Positions 40,527 through 47,782 of a DNA stretch of 64,000 bases are shown piece after piece. The DNA comes from a virus. Positions within the stretch are counted from its first letter, which is position 1, and each line of letters opens with the position of its first letter. Location: positions 1 to 64,000 of the IMG/VR virus record IMGVR_UViG_3300008050_007455; one strand, written 5' to 3'. The notes below the pieces were generated by a model. That model had not been told where the DNA came from. It was given only the letters and a program-made list of their open reading frames with translations, and did not search any database. Position numbers and translations under genes: made by a program.

Positions 40527-41375
40527 TTATTTAATATTTAATTGTTCCTTCTCATATTCTGAAAGAACTTGTTCGACATATATTTTAGCTGTTTCAAAAT
40601 CAACAGGACCTGTTTCATCAGCATATTGTACTGGGTCAGGTCTACCCAATTTTATAAAGGCTTCAACACGTTCTACAGATGATGCTGATTTATAATCAGA
40701 CCACCCTTCAGGTGTTGGTTTATATGAAGTATTTGTTCTAGCATAAACTTCGTCAAAATCTATTTTTAATTTTTCACATAATTTTTCCCCATCTTGTAAA
40801 ATAGTAAATTTATCACCTTTAAGATAAGGTGTATAGTACCCTACTCTTTCAGCATCCCAATTACCCTCTCTAAAAGCATGATCATCGGCATCTCTAAATT
40901 CTTGCCTACAATCAGGATAGATATCATGATCACCTGCATGAATCCCTAAAGCAATTGATGTTGATTCTTCTGTTCTATTTGCTACGGATAATGCTACTGC
41001 TTGAGTAATTGATGAGAATATTTTATTTCTATTAGGCACTACTGTGGCTTTCATATTTTCAGCAGCATAATGTCCTTCTGGGACTTCATCTCCCCCTTCA
41101 ACTAAAGCTGAGTCGAGAAGTTCTACTAGACCATATAATGTAATTACTTGAAAAGTTACATTATGACCATTTCTTTTTAAATAATCTACTAATGCTCTTG
41201 CTCTTTTGAGTTCAACCTTATGTTTTTGGCCATAATCAAAAGACAAAGCTGTTACAGTTTGAAATTTATCAAGACATTTAAGTAATAATGTACTTGAATC
41301 CATACCACCTGAAAGTGATACTACTGCATGTTTTGGACGTTGTGAGTCTTTAAAATTTAATTCCAATTGTGTCAT
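40527..41375 (-). CDS. queC: QueC-like 7-cyano-7-deazaguanine synthase lacking the zinc cysteines
   Basis: 282 residues. PP-loop VVSLSGGMDSSTLL (about 19-32), LSFDYGQKHKVEL, VVPNRNKIFSSI and IALGIHAGDHDIYPDCR, all QueC hallmarks. The C-terminal region, usually WSCY...CGxCxxC, reads NTSYKPTPEGWSDYKSASS followed by VERVEAFIKLGRPDP: all four zinc-binding Cys are absent. It should adenylate 7-carboxy-7-deazaguanine and give preQ0, or stop at the amide. Longer than bacterial QueC (about 230). Confidence 0.9.
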   Translation of the reverse strand: MTQLELNFKDSQRPKHAVVSLSGGMDSSTLLLKCLDKFQTVTALSFDYGQKHKVELKRARALVDYLKRNGHNVTFQVITLYGLVELLDSALVEGGDEVPEGHYAAENMKATVVPNRNKIFSSITQAVALSVANRTEESTSIALGIHAGDHDIYPDCRQEFRDADDHAFREGNWDAERVGYYTPYLKGDKFTILQDGEKLCEKLKIDFDEVYARTNTSYKPTPEGWSDYKSASSVERVEAFIKLGRPDPVQYADETGPVDFETAKIYVEQVLSEYEKEQLNIK

Positions 41376-41406
41376 TTTTATTTATTTATATTTGCCAGGT
41401 ATTTTA

Positions 41407-41424
41407 AGCGTATAGGCTAACGCT
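41407..41424. repeat. Inverted repeat AGCGT/ACGCT upstream of queC
   Basis: A 5-bp stem with an 8-nt loop in the 50-base queC leader. No T-run. It does not match the preQ1 riboswitch classes I can recall. Possibly part of a leader structure; weak evidence. Confidence 0.3.
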
Positions 41425-41425
41425 A

Positions 41426-41647
41426 TTACATATCAATTAATCTATGTTGTTTTTGTTCAGTAACCACATCAAAATGAGTACCTTGTATTTTTACACTTCC
41501 TCCCTGTTTGAGAATTTTTCTAAATAATCCTTCTTCTCTATCAGTCCAAAATTCACTAAGGGCAATAACTTCATCTTTACTTGCAGGTCTTTTATTTTTA
41601 TTAATAAATATTTTTTGGTTAGACCTTATTGATTGTTTTTTTAACAT
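41426..41647 (-). CDS. Hypothetical basic protein, 73 aa
   Basis: 73 residues, basic (LKKQSIRSNQKIFINKNKRP), then EVIALSEFWTDREEGLFRKI and a beta end (GTHFDVVTEQKQHR). No family recognised. It lies between queC and the dpdA-like gene in the presumed modification operon. Confidence 0.65.
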   Translation of the reverse strand: MLKKQSIRSNQKIFINKNKRPASKDEVIALSEFWTDREEGLFRKILKQGGSVKIQGTHFDVVTEQKQHRLIDM

Positions 41648-41651
41648 ATCT

Positions 41652-41846
41652 TTATTCTTCTACAAATTCAACATCACCATAATCATCAATTGGTTTATCT
41701 CTTACTAATTCCCAATCGGCATCATCTATAATTTCTTGTTGGATATCTTCATCGCCTGTTTTCCATTGTGCTAGTTGTTCATCTGTTAACACATACTCTT
41801 CCCATCTGTAGTTTGCGTAATTTACTGTTCTTGTTAATTTTGCCAT
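41652..41846 (-). CDS. Hypothetical acidic protein, 64 aa
   Basis: 64 residues, acidic, Trp/Tyr rich at the start (MAKLTRTVNYANYRWEEYVL), with EIIDDADWELV in the middle. No recognised family. Separated by 4 bases from the gene downstream and 1 base from that upstream. Confidence 0.65.
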   Translation of the reverse strand: MAKLTRTVNYANYRWEEYVLTDEQLAQWKTGDEDIQQEIIDDADWELVRDKPIDDYGDVEFVEE

Positions 41847-41847
41847 A

Positions 41848-42027
41848 TTACATGAATTTTGGTATTCTAAATTTTAAAATTGGAGTACCATTAATGGTGG
41901 GTTGACCCATTTCATCAATTCCAATTTCTTTTACTTTTACTGGTTTGTTCCTAAATCTTCCAGTCATTATAGTATCACCTATTTTTATGGGGATTTTGAA
42001 ATAATCTTCTATATATGTTGCTTTCAT
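41848..42027 (-). CDS. Conserved small protein, 59 aa
   Basis: From the ATG at 42027 (an in-frame TTG two codons earlier is rejected). 59 residues: KIPIKIGDTIMTGRFRNKPV, then KVKEIGIDEMGQPTINGTPI. The pattern is a short SH3-like barrel seen in T4-like phage proteins of unknown role. Overlaps the dpdA-like stop. Confidence 0.7.
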   Translation of the reverse strand: MKATYIEDYFKIPIKIGDTIMTGRFRNKPVKVKEIGIDEMGQPTINGTPILKFRIPKFM

Positions 42028-42815
42028 ATGCAATTAATTTTTCTAAATTTATCAATATTATATTCTAATAGATCATAATCAACCTGGCTATCTAACATAT
42101 AGAAATAATCATTCATATTTGCTTTTGGTTTTTTAAATAAACCTGAGTGAGTATATTGAATGTTTTCTAAAGTTGCCATTACGGGGTTTGATGTGTCAAT
42201 TGATTCAATACAATTTATATCTTTATACCACCCAAATTCTTGGGGAACCGCACAACCTAATAAATGAACTCTATCATCTTGTTTTAATTCTCCAGTTTTA
42301 AGTAAAGTAGATATTACAAATAATCTTCCTAAAGCTTTTCCTAAATCTTTGTTGGGGTGAGTACAAATATCATTATAATAATTAGCTCCATAAGAAAAAC
42401 ATATTTTACCATACCCCAAATTTTTATAAGCTTTAACACATTGAGCTGCTTCATGTAGTGTTTTTGCTTGAACTACTGCTACTTTTTCTGTATTTTTGGG
42501 GAAATCATATAAATTCCAAATTTCAGCATTTTGAATTGACTCTATACAGTTTTCCCAAACATCAGGTACTATAAATTCATTAGGTTCTAATTCATTAACC
42601 CAATGTATAAGACGTTCATGTGTATAAGCTTCACCCAATTCATGAAGTGAATTATCCATTATAATATAACGACCCTGTCTTTTAGATTCTAAAAAATATT
42701 CTAAATAACCAGGTTCTTCATCCAATAAATGAGGAAGACAGTAGTCATAATCATTAAAACGTCTACTATCGTTTAGGAGGCATAAGGGTGTTTCATGACT
42801 TATTTTTATTACCAT
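42024..42815 (-). CDS. DpdA/tRNA-guanine transglycosylase-like base-exchange protein
   Basis: 263 residues with a TIM-barrel-like pattern. YIIMDNSLHELGEAYTHERL (about 51-70), EFIVPDVWEN, VAVVQAKTLHEAAQCVKAY, ICFSYG, HLLGCAVPQEFGWY and ESIDTSNPV follow the order of TGT/DpdA enzymes, with candidate catalytic Asp in MDN, PDV and IDTSNP. It lacks the TGT C-terminal zinc site. DpdA exchanges guanine in DNA for a 7-deazaguanine. The context (FolE, QueD, QueE, QueC in the same 7 kb) supports this more than the sequence alone. Confidence 0.65.
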   Translation of the reverse strand: MVIKISHETPLCLLNDSRRFNDYDYCLPHLLDEEPGYLEYFLESKRQGRYIIMDNSLHELGEAYTHERLIHWVNELEPNEFIVPDVWENCIESIQNAEIWNLYDFPKNTEKVAVVQAKTLHEAAQCVKAYKNLGYGKICFSYGANYYNDICTHPNKDLGKALGRLFVISTLLKTGELKQDDRVHLLGCAVPQEFGWYKDINCIESIDTSNPVMATLENIQYTHSGLFKKPKANMNDYFYMLDSQVDYDLLEYNIDKFRKINCI

Positions 42816-42831
42816 AACTGTTTAATTTGTA

Positions 42832-42864
42832 TTTAATATATGAAAGGGGAGCTGATAATCCAAG
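42832..42864 (-). promoter_or_regulatory. Promoter of the dpdA-like operon
   Basis: TTGG, 20 nt spacer, TATATTAAA on the minus strand, 16 bases upstream of the ATG at 42815. Confidence 0.7.
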
Positions 42865-42881
42865 CCCACCTAAAAACCATT

Positions 42882-43283
42882 TTAAAAATTAATTACTTCC
42901 GAGTGTTTTTTTGTTGGCCAATAATCATCCCCATAGTTGGTGCATATTTCTTCTCCAACTCTAATATCTTTTAAAGCAATAAAATCAAAATGATATGGAA
43001 TATCTTCTGTATTATACCAAGTTGCATTATCATTTCTATCGTGATTGTATATACATCCAAAACCTAAAGGTAATACATGCTCTGCCCCATCTTCCATTGA
43101 AACTCCTCTAGGATAATTAAATACATAATCCTGTAATTCAAAACTAACATGATTTTTTGGGCTACCGGTTTTTATACAATAACACCTTTCAATAAGTTCT
43201 CCCTTTTTAATAGGTTTATCTGTGAAAACCCCATAACCTTTTTCACCAGTCCACTTTACATATAAATTATTTGGAACTTTCAT
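42882..43283 (-). CDS. SET-domain protein (lysine methyltransferase-like)
   Basis: 133 residues, a minimal SET domain. GYGVFTDKPIKKGELIE at the N-terminus, GFGCIYNHDRNDNATW (the NHxxxxN-type SAM-binding core) at about 74-89 and FDFIALKDIRVGEEICTNYG with DDYW at the end (the GExxxxxY motif). Close in size to the PBCV-1 viral SET protein. It would methylate lysine residues on a host or phage protein. It has no pre- or post-SET zinc clusters. Confidence 0.87.
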   Translation of the reverse strand: MKVPNNLYVKWTGEKGYGVFTDKPIKKGELIERCYCIKTGSPKNHVSFELQDYVFNYPRGVSMEDGAEHVLPLGFGCIYNHDRNDNATWYNTEDIPYHFDFIALKDIRVGEEICTNYGDDYWPTKKHSEVINF

Positions 43284-43284
43284 A

Positions 43285-43422
43285 TTAAAATGGTAGACCG
43301 TCTTCTTCTTCTTCTTCAGAGATAATAATACCTGGGTTTTCTAATAATTCTTCTTGTAATTCAGCAAGTAATTCTTGCTCTAATTCCCACTGATCTGCTA
43401 ATACTTCAATGTCTATAAACAT
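43285..43422 (-). CDS. Small acidic protein, 45 aa
   Basis: ATG at 43422, TAA at 43285-43287. 45 residues, about 18 of them Glu/Asp, including a run of five Glu encoded by a GAA repeat, and ending GLPF. Helical. The gene lies 4 bases from the 91-aa gene upstream and 1 base from the SET gene. Possible DNA mimic; unproven. Confidence 0.55.
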   Translation of the reverse strand: MFIDIEVLADQWELEQELLAELQEELLENPGIIISEEEEEDGLPF

Positions 43423-43426
43423 ATCT

Positions 43427-43702
43427 TTATTTATTTTGATTAATAATTTCTATTTCCTTATAATTAATTTTACCTACTGATTTTTTACCTAACATATTAA
43501 ATGTATATAATGTAACACAGGTAGGACCCCATTTTTTAACATTCATCCCTCCATACTCAGCATTAATAGCTCCAGCATCTGTACTTACTTTAAATATTTT
43601 AGGATAATCACCCCAAACACCTTTTTCATTATAACTGTAGGTTGTTAGACCTTTAACTGTGAATTTAACATCACCTTTTTGTAATTGTTCTTTAATATTC
43701 AT
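43427..43702 (-). CDS. Hypothetical protein, 91 aa, first gene after promoter
   Basis: I chose the ATG at 43702 (MNIKEQLQKG), which has AAAGGTTAT before it, like the gene at 5227. 91 residues, beta-rich (VKFTVKGLTTYSYNEKGVWG; TCVTLYTFNMLGKKSVGKIN). Unrecognised. Confidence 0.65.
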   Translation of the reverse strand: MNIKEQLQKGDVKFTVKGLTTYSYNEKGVWGDYPKIFKVSTDAGAINAEYGGMNVKKWGPTCVTLYTFNMLGKKSVGKINYKEIEIINQNK

Positions 43703-43736
43703 ATAACCTTTATTTGTTTTTAACCTCATTTACGTC

Positions 43737-43769
43737 GTAAATATACGAACCCTCTTTCGCTTCTCCAAA
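43737..43769 (-). promoter_or_regulatory. Strict-class promoter
   Basis: TTTGGAGAAGC, 20 nt between TTG and TATATTTAC, with an A-tract (TAAAAAAA) just upstream. The terminator at 43787-43811 lies right behind it, the same arrangement as at 5719-5786. Confidence 0.82.
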
Positions 43770-43786
43770 TTTTTTTACATAGAAAT

Positions 43787-43811
43787 AAAAAAGACGCCGA
43801 TTAAGGCGCCT
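43787..43811 (-). terminator. Rho-independent terminator of the lysis block
   Basis: AGGCGCC and GGCGTCT pair with one G-U; the loop is about 6 nt and TTTTTTA follows on the minus strand. It closes the transcript of the 43834-44061 gene. Confidence 0.85.
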
Positions 43812-43833
43812 TTCTCACTTATATAGCTTGAGC

Positions 43834-44061
43834 TTATTTCTTATTAATAAAGAATTGAGCTAAAATAACCAGTGCTACTAAACCAACAAATCCACCCTCA
43901 CCAAAGCTTGAGATTAAACTTGTTAAGTTACCAACTACATCCATTCCGAATATAGTTTGACCAGTTAAAACATTCCATAGGATCGCTACTGGAAGTACTG
44001 CCATCATAATTGATAACAAACCTCCAAAAAATCCAGTTACATACTTAATTGCATTTTCCAT
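43834..44061 (-). CDS. Small two-helix membrane protein, holin-like
   Basis: 75 residues with two membrane helices (about 6-30 and 53-71) and a C-terminal charged end (FFINKK). Size and topology of a class II holin or antiholin, and it lies in the block that also holds the amidase and a larger holin. No sequence-level family match. Last gene before the terminator. Confidence 0.65.
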   Translation of the reverse strand: MENAIKYVTGFFGGLLSIMMAVLPVAILWNVLTGQTIFGMDVVGNLTSLISSFGEGGFVGLVALVILAQFFINKK

Positions 44062-44089
44062 TTTTAAATAATTTTTAGTTAAACAATAA

Positions 44090-44515
44090 TTAAAACTTCA
44101 GCCCAAACCCTAACTGTAAGTTAGTTGTTTTAGCTTCTGTATCGTATACAACTTTTGGATCAAGGAACATTCCTCCTTTATGAAAGGAAAACATTCTACC
44201 AACTCCTAATTTCATACCATCTGTGTTTAGTCCGTTTGTAGCTACATATGCGAAATATCCATTATAGAAATATCTTGCATGTAGATCAAAACTTAAGTCC
44301 TCAGAAGAATCTGCTTGAGAAACATTTGTCCCTATCATAAGGTCATCTGTTACAGCATACCCTACTGTTGGGCTTAAAGACCATTCAGTCCATGATACAT
44401 TTGCAATGTTACCAGTACCTACGTACCAGTCACCTTTTGCGTTTTGCACTTCTTGTGCGTTAGCTCCAACCGTAATAAACAGTCCCAAAGCTAGTGTTAA
44501 AATCACTTTTTTCAT
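44090..44515 (-). CDS. Outer-membrane beta-barrel protein with signal peptide
   Basis: 141 residues. Signal peptide MKKVILTLALGLFITVGANAQ with cleavage at about 19-20. The mature part has alternating amphipathic strands (WYVGTGN; LSPTVGYAVTDDLMIGTNVS; LHARYFYNGYFAYVATNG; TTNLQLGFGLKF) and a C-terminal Phe for BAM assembly. It resembles small 8-stranded OMPs of Bacteroidota. A phage protein placed in the host outer membrane may block re-infection or change permeability; this role is inferred. Confidence 0.82.
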   Translation of the reverse strand: MKKVILTLALGLFITVGANAQEVQNAKGDWYVGTGNIANVSWTEWSLSPTVGYAVTDDLMIGTNVSQADSSEDLSFDLHARYFYNGYFAYVATNGLNTDGMKLGVGRMFSFHKGGMFLDPKVVYDTEAKTTNLQLGFGLKF

Positions 44516-44674
44516 TTTTTTGATTTTGGTTAATAAATAATTTAATTTGAAAACGTAGTGGCCAGCTACTTTGGATAACTTATCGTGACCATTCCTACAT
44601 TTTGCAAATGTCGAACCGGAACGATAATAAAATTGACCAGTATATCCAACCTAAAGTAAATATTTGGATATTTT
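44516..44674. other. Structured leader region of the outer-membrane protein gene
   Basis: A 159-base non-coding gap. It contains an 8-bp inverted repeat (ATATCCAA/TTGGATAT at 44642-44671, with a T-run on the plus side), a stem ACATTT/AAATGT at 44597-44611, and TAGGTTGG at the -33 position of a possible promoter whose -7 (TATCGTTCC near 44618-44626) is weak. No ORF or tRNA seen. Confidence 0.5.
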
Positions 44675-45835
44675 TTAATAACGAATAACTAAATCGTCAT
44701 CATTATTATTTTTTCCTTTTAGTTCTTTCAACTTTTTATTTAAAGCTACTAAACCTCTAGGACCTCTTTTGTTTGCTTTTGAGGTATTTTTTATTCTTTC
44801 TTCTATTTCTCTAACCTCAGATGAGTACCCTTCAGGTAACCCGCGTTCTTCTTTGATAGGAGATTTATAAGCGTGTTCATACATATTAGATGATTCTTCC
44901 TCATCGATAATAGATTTGTCCCAAGATTCTGGTTTATCCCAAAGATTTTCCTCTATTTCTTCTTTAATGCTATCCCCCGCATCTTCTTCAATTTTTACTT
45001 TTTCCCCGTAAAGGTTTTTTTTTGTATTTGGTCTTATTTTTTCAAAAGCATAATTAGCGGCTATTACAAGTGCTATTGCTAGAGGATCAAATACAAATAT
45101 AATAGTTAATAATAAATAGTTAATAATTCTATCCATTGGGATTCCTGTTAATCCTGATAGATATTTTAAGGGTCCTAATTCACTTGTTATAGCATCACTT
45201 GTTTTTATTTCTACTATTTCCGTTTCATATTTAAATAAATCTTCATTTAAATCATCTACTTTAGAATTTATCTCAGTTTGTCTTCCAATAGCTTGATCTA
45301 ATTGTTTTTCTAAAGCTCTACGTGTTGATGAAGATGTTGTTGTAATTACATTACCTAATGTGTCTGTATATTGTATTTTATTCGTAGATAAACCATTTCG
45401 CAAACTAGCCACAGCCTCATTAATAGATGATTTCTCTTCATTATATATAAGTAATTGACCTTTAACATTATCTCTTTTTACTTCTACTAATGCAATTTGG
45501 GCATCAATTGTTCCTGCTTTAGCTGCTGTTTCCTGGTATGCTGCTGATAAAAAACCATAAATCCCCATTGACGTTATTAATATTAAAATAACACAAGCTA
45601 TAGATAAATAATATTTTAGAAATTTTGGTAATCCTTTTCGGTATTGATATAGAAGAGATGCTATTACTAACTTTGCAATCTCTAATGAAGCAGCCATTAT
45701 AATAACTGCAAAGGCAGCTCCTGCAAATAGTTTACTAAGGCCACTTATTGAATAAAAAGCAGCAGAGGCACTTACTGACAAAGCAGAAAATGCAATTAAT
45801 AATGGAAATAATTTTTGTTGGAAGTTCTTGAACAT
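44675..45835 (-). CDS. Large membrane protein with periplasmic coiled coil
   Basis: 386 residues. Helices at about 10-27, 32-56, 72-95 and 236-262. Between helices 3 and 4 (about 100-225) is a long coiled-coil segment (KRDNVKGQLLIYNEEKSSIN; QLDQAIGRQTEINSKVDDLN). The cytoplasmic tail from about 265 is charged and ends KELKGKNNNDDDLVIRY. Similar proteins occur in T4-like phages of marine bacteria, with no known role. It may span or brace the envelope during lysis or alter phage entry. Confidence 0.75.
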   Translation of the reverse strand: MFKNFQQKLFPLLIAFSALSVSASAAFYSISGLSKLFAGAAFAVIIMAASLEIAKLVIASLLYQYRKGLPKFLKYYLSIACVILILITSMGIYGFLSAAYQETAAKAGTIDAQIALVEVKRDNVKGQLLIYNEEKSSINEAVASLRNGLSTNKIQYTDTLGNVITTTSSSTRRALEKQLDQAIGRQTEINSKVDDLNEDLFKYETEIVEIKTSDAITSELGPLKYLSGLTGIPMDRIINYLLLTIIFVFDPLAIALVIAANYAFEKIRPNTKKNLYGEKVKIEEDAGDSIKEEIEENLWDKPESWDKSIIDEEESSNMYEHAYKSPIKEERGLPEGYSSEVREIEERIKNTSKANKRGPRGLVALNKKLKELKGKNNNDDDLVIRY

Positions 45836-45845
45836 ATTTTGGGGT

Positions 45846-46259
45846 TTAGTTTCTAAATCCCTTGTGCTTATCTATTCGGTCTAATATTTTATTTAAGAGT
45901 TCGTTGTGAATCAAACCCGCCATAGATGCATTTTTAAGGGCACTTATCAACTGCATTATCATAAACGGTACAATAATTACCTCTGATAGCCAACCTGATC
46001 CTGTAAATCCTTTTTCTATCATTAGGATAACAGTAAGAATTGCTAACCACACGAATGTGTTTCTTGTTATTCTTAACGCTTTATAAGTTTTAAATCCTTC
46101 TCTTTTTACTCCGGCCCAAATGCCGAAAATCCCGTCTAACCATAATACAGCTACAACCGCTAAGTATTGTTCTGCATTGTCCATTGATAGATTTAGAAAA
46201 TATGTACATAGGTATGTACAAAATGATGTTATTCCCACTATTGTAATTTTTGTTTGCAT
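45846..46259 (-). CDS. Phage holin (toxin secretion/lysis holin family)
   Basis: 137 residues with three to four hydrophobic helices (about 6-26, 34-50, 68-84, 92-112). The pattern LWLDGIFGIWAGVKREGFKT, then ALRITRNTFVWLAILT, follows the Phage_holin_4 family (a D..fG..ag.k..f core). It forms the inner-membrane lesion that lets the endolysin out. Adjacent to the amidase gene. Confidence 0.78.
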   Translation of the reverse strand: MQTKITIVGITSFCTYLCTYFLNLSMDNAEQYLAVVAVLWLDGIFGIWAGVKREGFKTYKALRITRNTFVWLAILTVILMIEKGFTGSGWLSEVIIVPFMIMQLISALKNASMAGLIHNELLNKILDRIDKHKGFRN

Positions 46260-46263
46260 TTAT

Positions 46264-47142
46264 TTATAAATTTATCAACATTTCTAATAATTCTGGTTGA
46301 GGGGACATATCAAATTTATCTTTTCTAGTATTTGTGTGTGTCCATAAACCTTTTACCCTACCATAATAAGCATCAGAATTAAATTCAAAAGCCTTTGCGC
46401 CATATTGTTTAATTAATGATGGTAGACCTGCTCTAACATCAATATTATCTCTATTGGCAATATATATGATGAGTTTTCGTAAAGATTCAATTTGTTCACT
46501 TGAGTACTTATGCCACGTTTTATATCCTCTAAACTCTTCATCTAACTCAATAATTTGAGACTCATCAGCTATTGTTCCCGCATAAGTTTTACCATCTTTT
46601 AAATAACCAAAATTGTTAACTTCAATACCTACAGAATTTACATGCATAGATCTTGAACCATTTTTACCTAAATGCCAACCAAAATTTCCTTCAGGAAAAG
46701 CTTGAACTACTTCACCATCATATTGGTTGTCATTACCTTTAATTGATTGTCCACCTACTACAAATTCTGTAGCTACACAACCCCTATTATCTCGTCCCCA
46801 ATGTTCAATTGTTCTATAAGGATTATTCCATCCTGCAGTGTGATGTAAAAATAAATATTCTGGGTGGACTGGGCCTTCTTTATACTCTCCTTTTGGTAAA
46901 TAGAATTTATTAATTGTTAAGTCAGATTCACTATATATTGTTTCTGAATTATCGGTACTAATTAGACCTATAAATTCTAAAGTGATAGGACCTACTACCC
47001 CATCAATAACTAACTTATTTTCTTTTTGAAATTTTTTAACTGCTTTTTCTGTTCCTTTACCAAAAATACCATCAGCTCCAATTTTTAAAAATTCTTGTAA
47101 ATCTTTAACATCTCTTCCTTTTGAACCTAGCCTTAATACCAT
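46264..47142 (-). CDS. Endolysin: peptidoglycan-binding domain plus N-acetylmuramoyl-L-alanine amidase
   Basis: 292 residues from the ATG at 47142, directly after the upstream stop. PGB_1 domain at about 1-52 (LRLGSKGRDVKDLQEFLKIG; DGIFGKGTEKAVKKFQKEN; IDGVVGPITL). Amidase_2 domain at about 85-285: LFLHHTAGW (zinc His), FGWHLGKNGS, and LWTHTNTRKDKFDMSP (second zinc His and the Lys/Asp of the active site). It cleaves the bond between muramic acid and the peptide. No signal peptide, so export needs the holin. Confidence 0.92.
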   Translation of the reverse strand: MVLRLGSKGRDVKDLQEFLKIGADGIFGKGTEKAVKKFQKENKLVIDGVVGPITLEFIGLISTDNSETIYSESDLTINKFYLPKGEYKEGPVHPEYLFLHHTAGWNNPYRTIEHWGRDNRGCVATEFVVGGQSIKGNDNQYDGEVVQAFPEGNFGWHLGKNGSRSMHVNSVGIEVNNFGYLKDGKTYAGTIADESQIIELDEEFRGYKTWHKYSSEQIESLRKLIIYIANRDNIDVRAGLPSLIKQYGAKAFEFNSDAYYGRVKGLWTHTNTRKDKFDMSPQPELLEMLINL

Positions 47143-47143
47143 C

Positions 47144-47377
47144 CTATTTTGTTTCAGTTTTTTTGAAAATTTTAGTGGCCCCATCAATTCCAAAACTTCC
47201 TAAAGTCATTATTAAAAAGGAATTGAAGATTGTATCACTAATAATTAATTCTTTACCCCACACACCTGTTATAATATCTACAATCGCAAAAACTGTCATT
47301 ACTGCGAATGAAGAAAAACCTACAATTGTTTTTTCATTGTAAGTATTATCATCTTTAAATATTTTTGTAAAAGACAT
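47144..47377 (-). CDS. Small membrane protein, 77 aa, holin-like
   Basis: From the ATG at 47377 (MSFTKIFKDDNTYNEK). Two helices (about 18-38 and 46-64), C-terminal charged end (KIFKKTETK). Resembles the small class II holins or holin-associated proteins next to endolysins. Upstream in-frame starts are less likely because a candidate late promoter lies within them. Confidence 0.68.
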   Translation of the reverse strand: MSFTKIFKDDNTYNEKTIVGFSSFAVMTVFAIVDIITGVWGKELIISDTIFNSFLIMTLGSFGIDGATKIFKKTETK

Positions 47378-47432
47378 AATCTGATTTTTTAATTTTTGCA
47401 CCATTTTGCAACATTTTAGGGAAACTATTCGT

Positions 47433-47442
47433 GTATAAATAT
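47433..47442 (-). promoter_or_regulatory. Candidate late promoter element ATATTTATAC
   Basis: ATATTTATAC on the minus strand, 55 nt upstream of the membrane-protein gene that leads the endolysin/holin block. Confidence 0.4.
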
Positions 47443-47498
47443 AGAGGGATACATTAATATGCACCCCTCTTTTAATTGTTTTTATTGTAAAAATTACA

Positions 47499-47729
47499 CT
47501 ACTTAATTAATTTTAAAATTGATGATTTAGCTAGATCCCAATTTCGTGTAGCAAATACACCAAACGCGAATCCTGCGTATACTTTGTATCCAAAAGACCA
47601 AAGTAATAATCCTAAAACTAATCCTAAGATTCCTTCAATTCCATTTCCAACAATCCAATCTTTAATTACATTGAATGTTCTTTTTAACCAACTTGGAGAG
47701 GGTTTTGCTGTTTTTGTTTTTTTTGCCAT
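47499..47729 (-). CDS. Small membrane protein, 76 aa
   Basis: 76 residues. A basic start (MAKKTKTAKPSPSWLKRTF) and a hydrophobic middle (IEGILGLVLGLLLWSFGYKV, about 34-53), with a second weak helix. Single or double-span. Could be a further lysis factor; unrecognised. Confidence 0.65.
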   Translation of the reverse strand: MAKKTKTAKPSPSWLKRTFNVIKDWIVGNGIEGILGLVLGLLLWSFGYKVYAGFAFGVFATRNWDLAKSSILKLIK

Positions 47730-47755
47730 TTTTTATTTAATTTTTATGGGTTTTG

Positions 47756-47765
47756 TTATAAATAT
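47756..47765 (-). promoter_or_regulatory. Candidate late promoter element ATATTTATAA
   Basis: ATATTTATAA, 26 nt upstream of the 76-aa membrane-protein ATG. Confidence 0.4.
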
Positions 47766-47782
47766 GTATTAAAATTCTCTAT

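Noticed and set aside
41376-41425. preQ1 riboswitch in the queC leader
   Set aside because: The 50-base leader does not show the preQ1-I, II or III pattern I know; only a short 5-bp inverted repeat is present.
43297-43320. CTT repeat as a microsatellite or regulatory repeat
   Set aside because: It encodes the Glu run of the 45-aa acidic protein.
47433-47442. T4-type late promoter TATAAATA on the plus strand at five gaps
   Set aside because: The direction would be away from all genes. The minus-strand reading ATATTTATAA is used as the candidate element instead.
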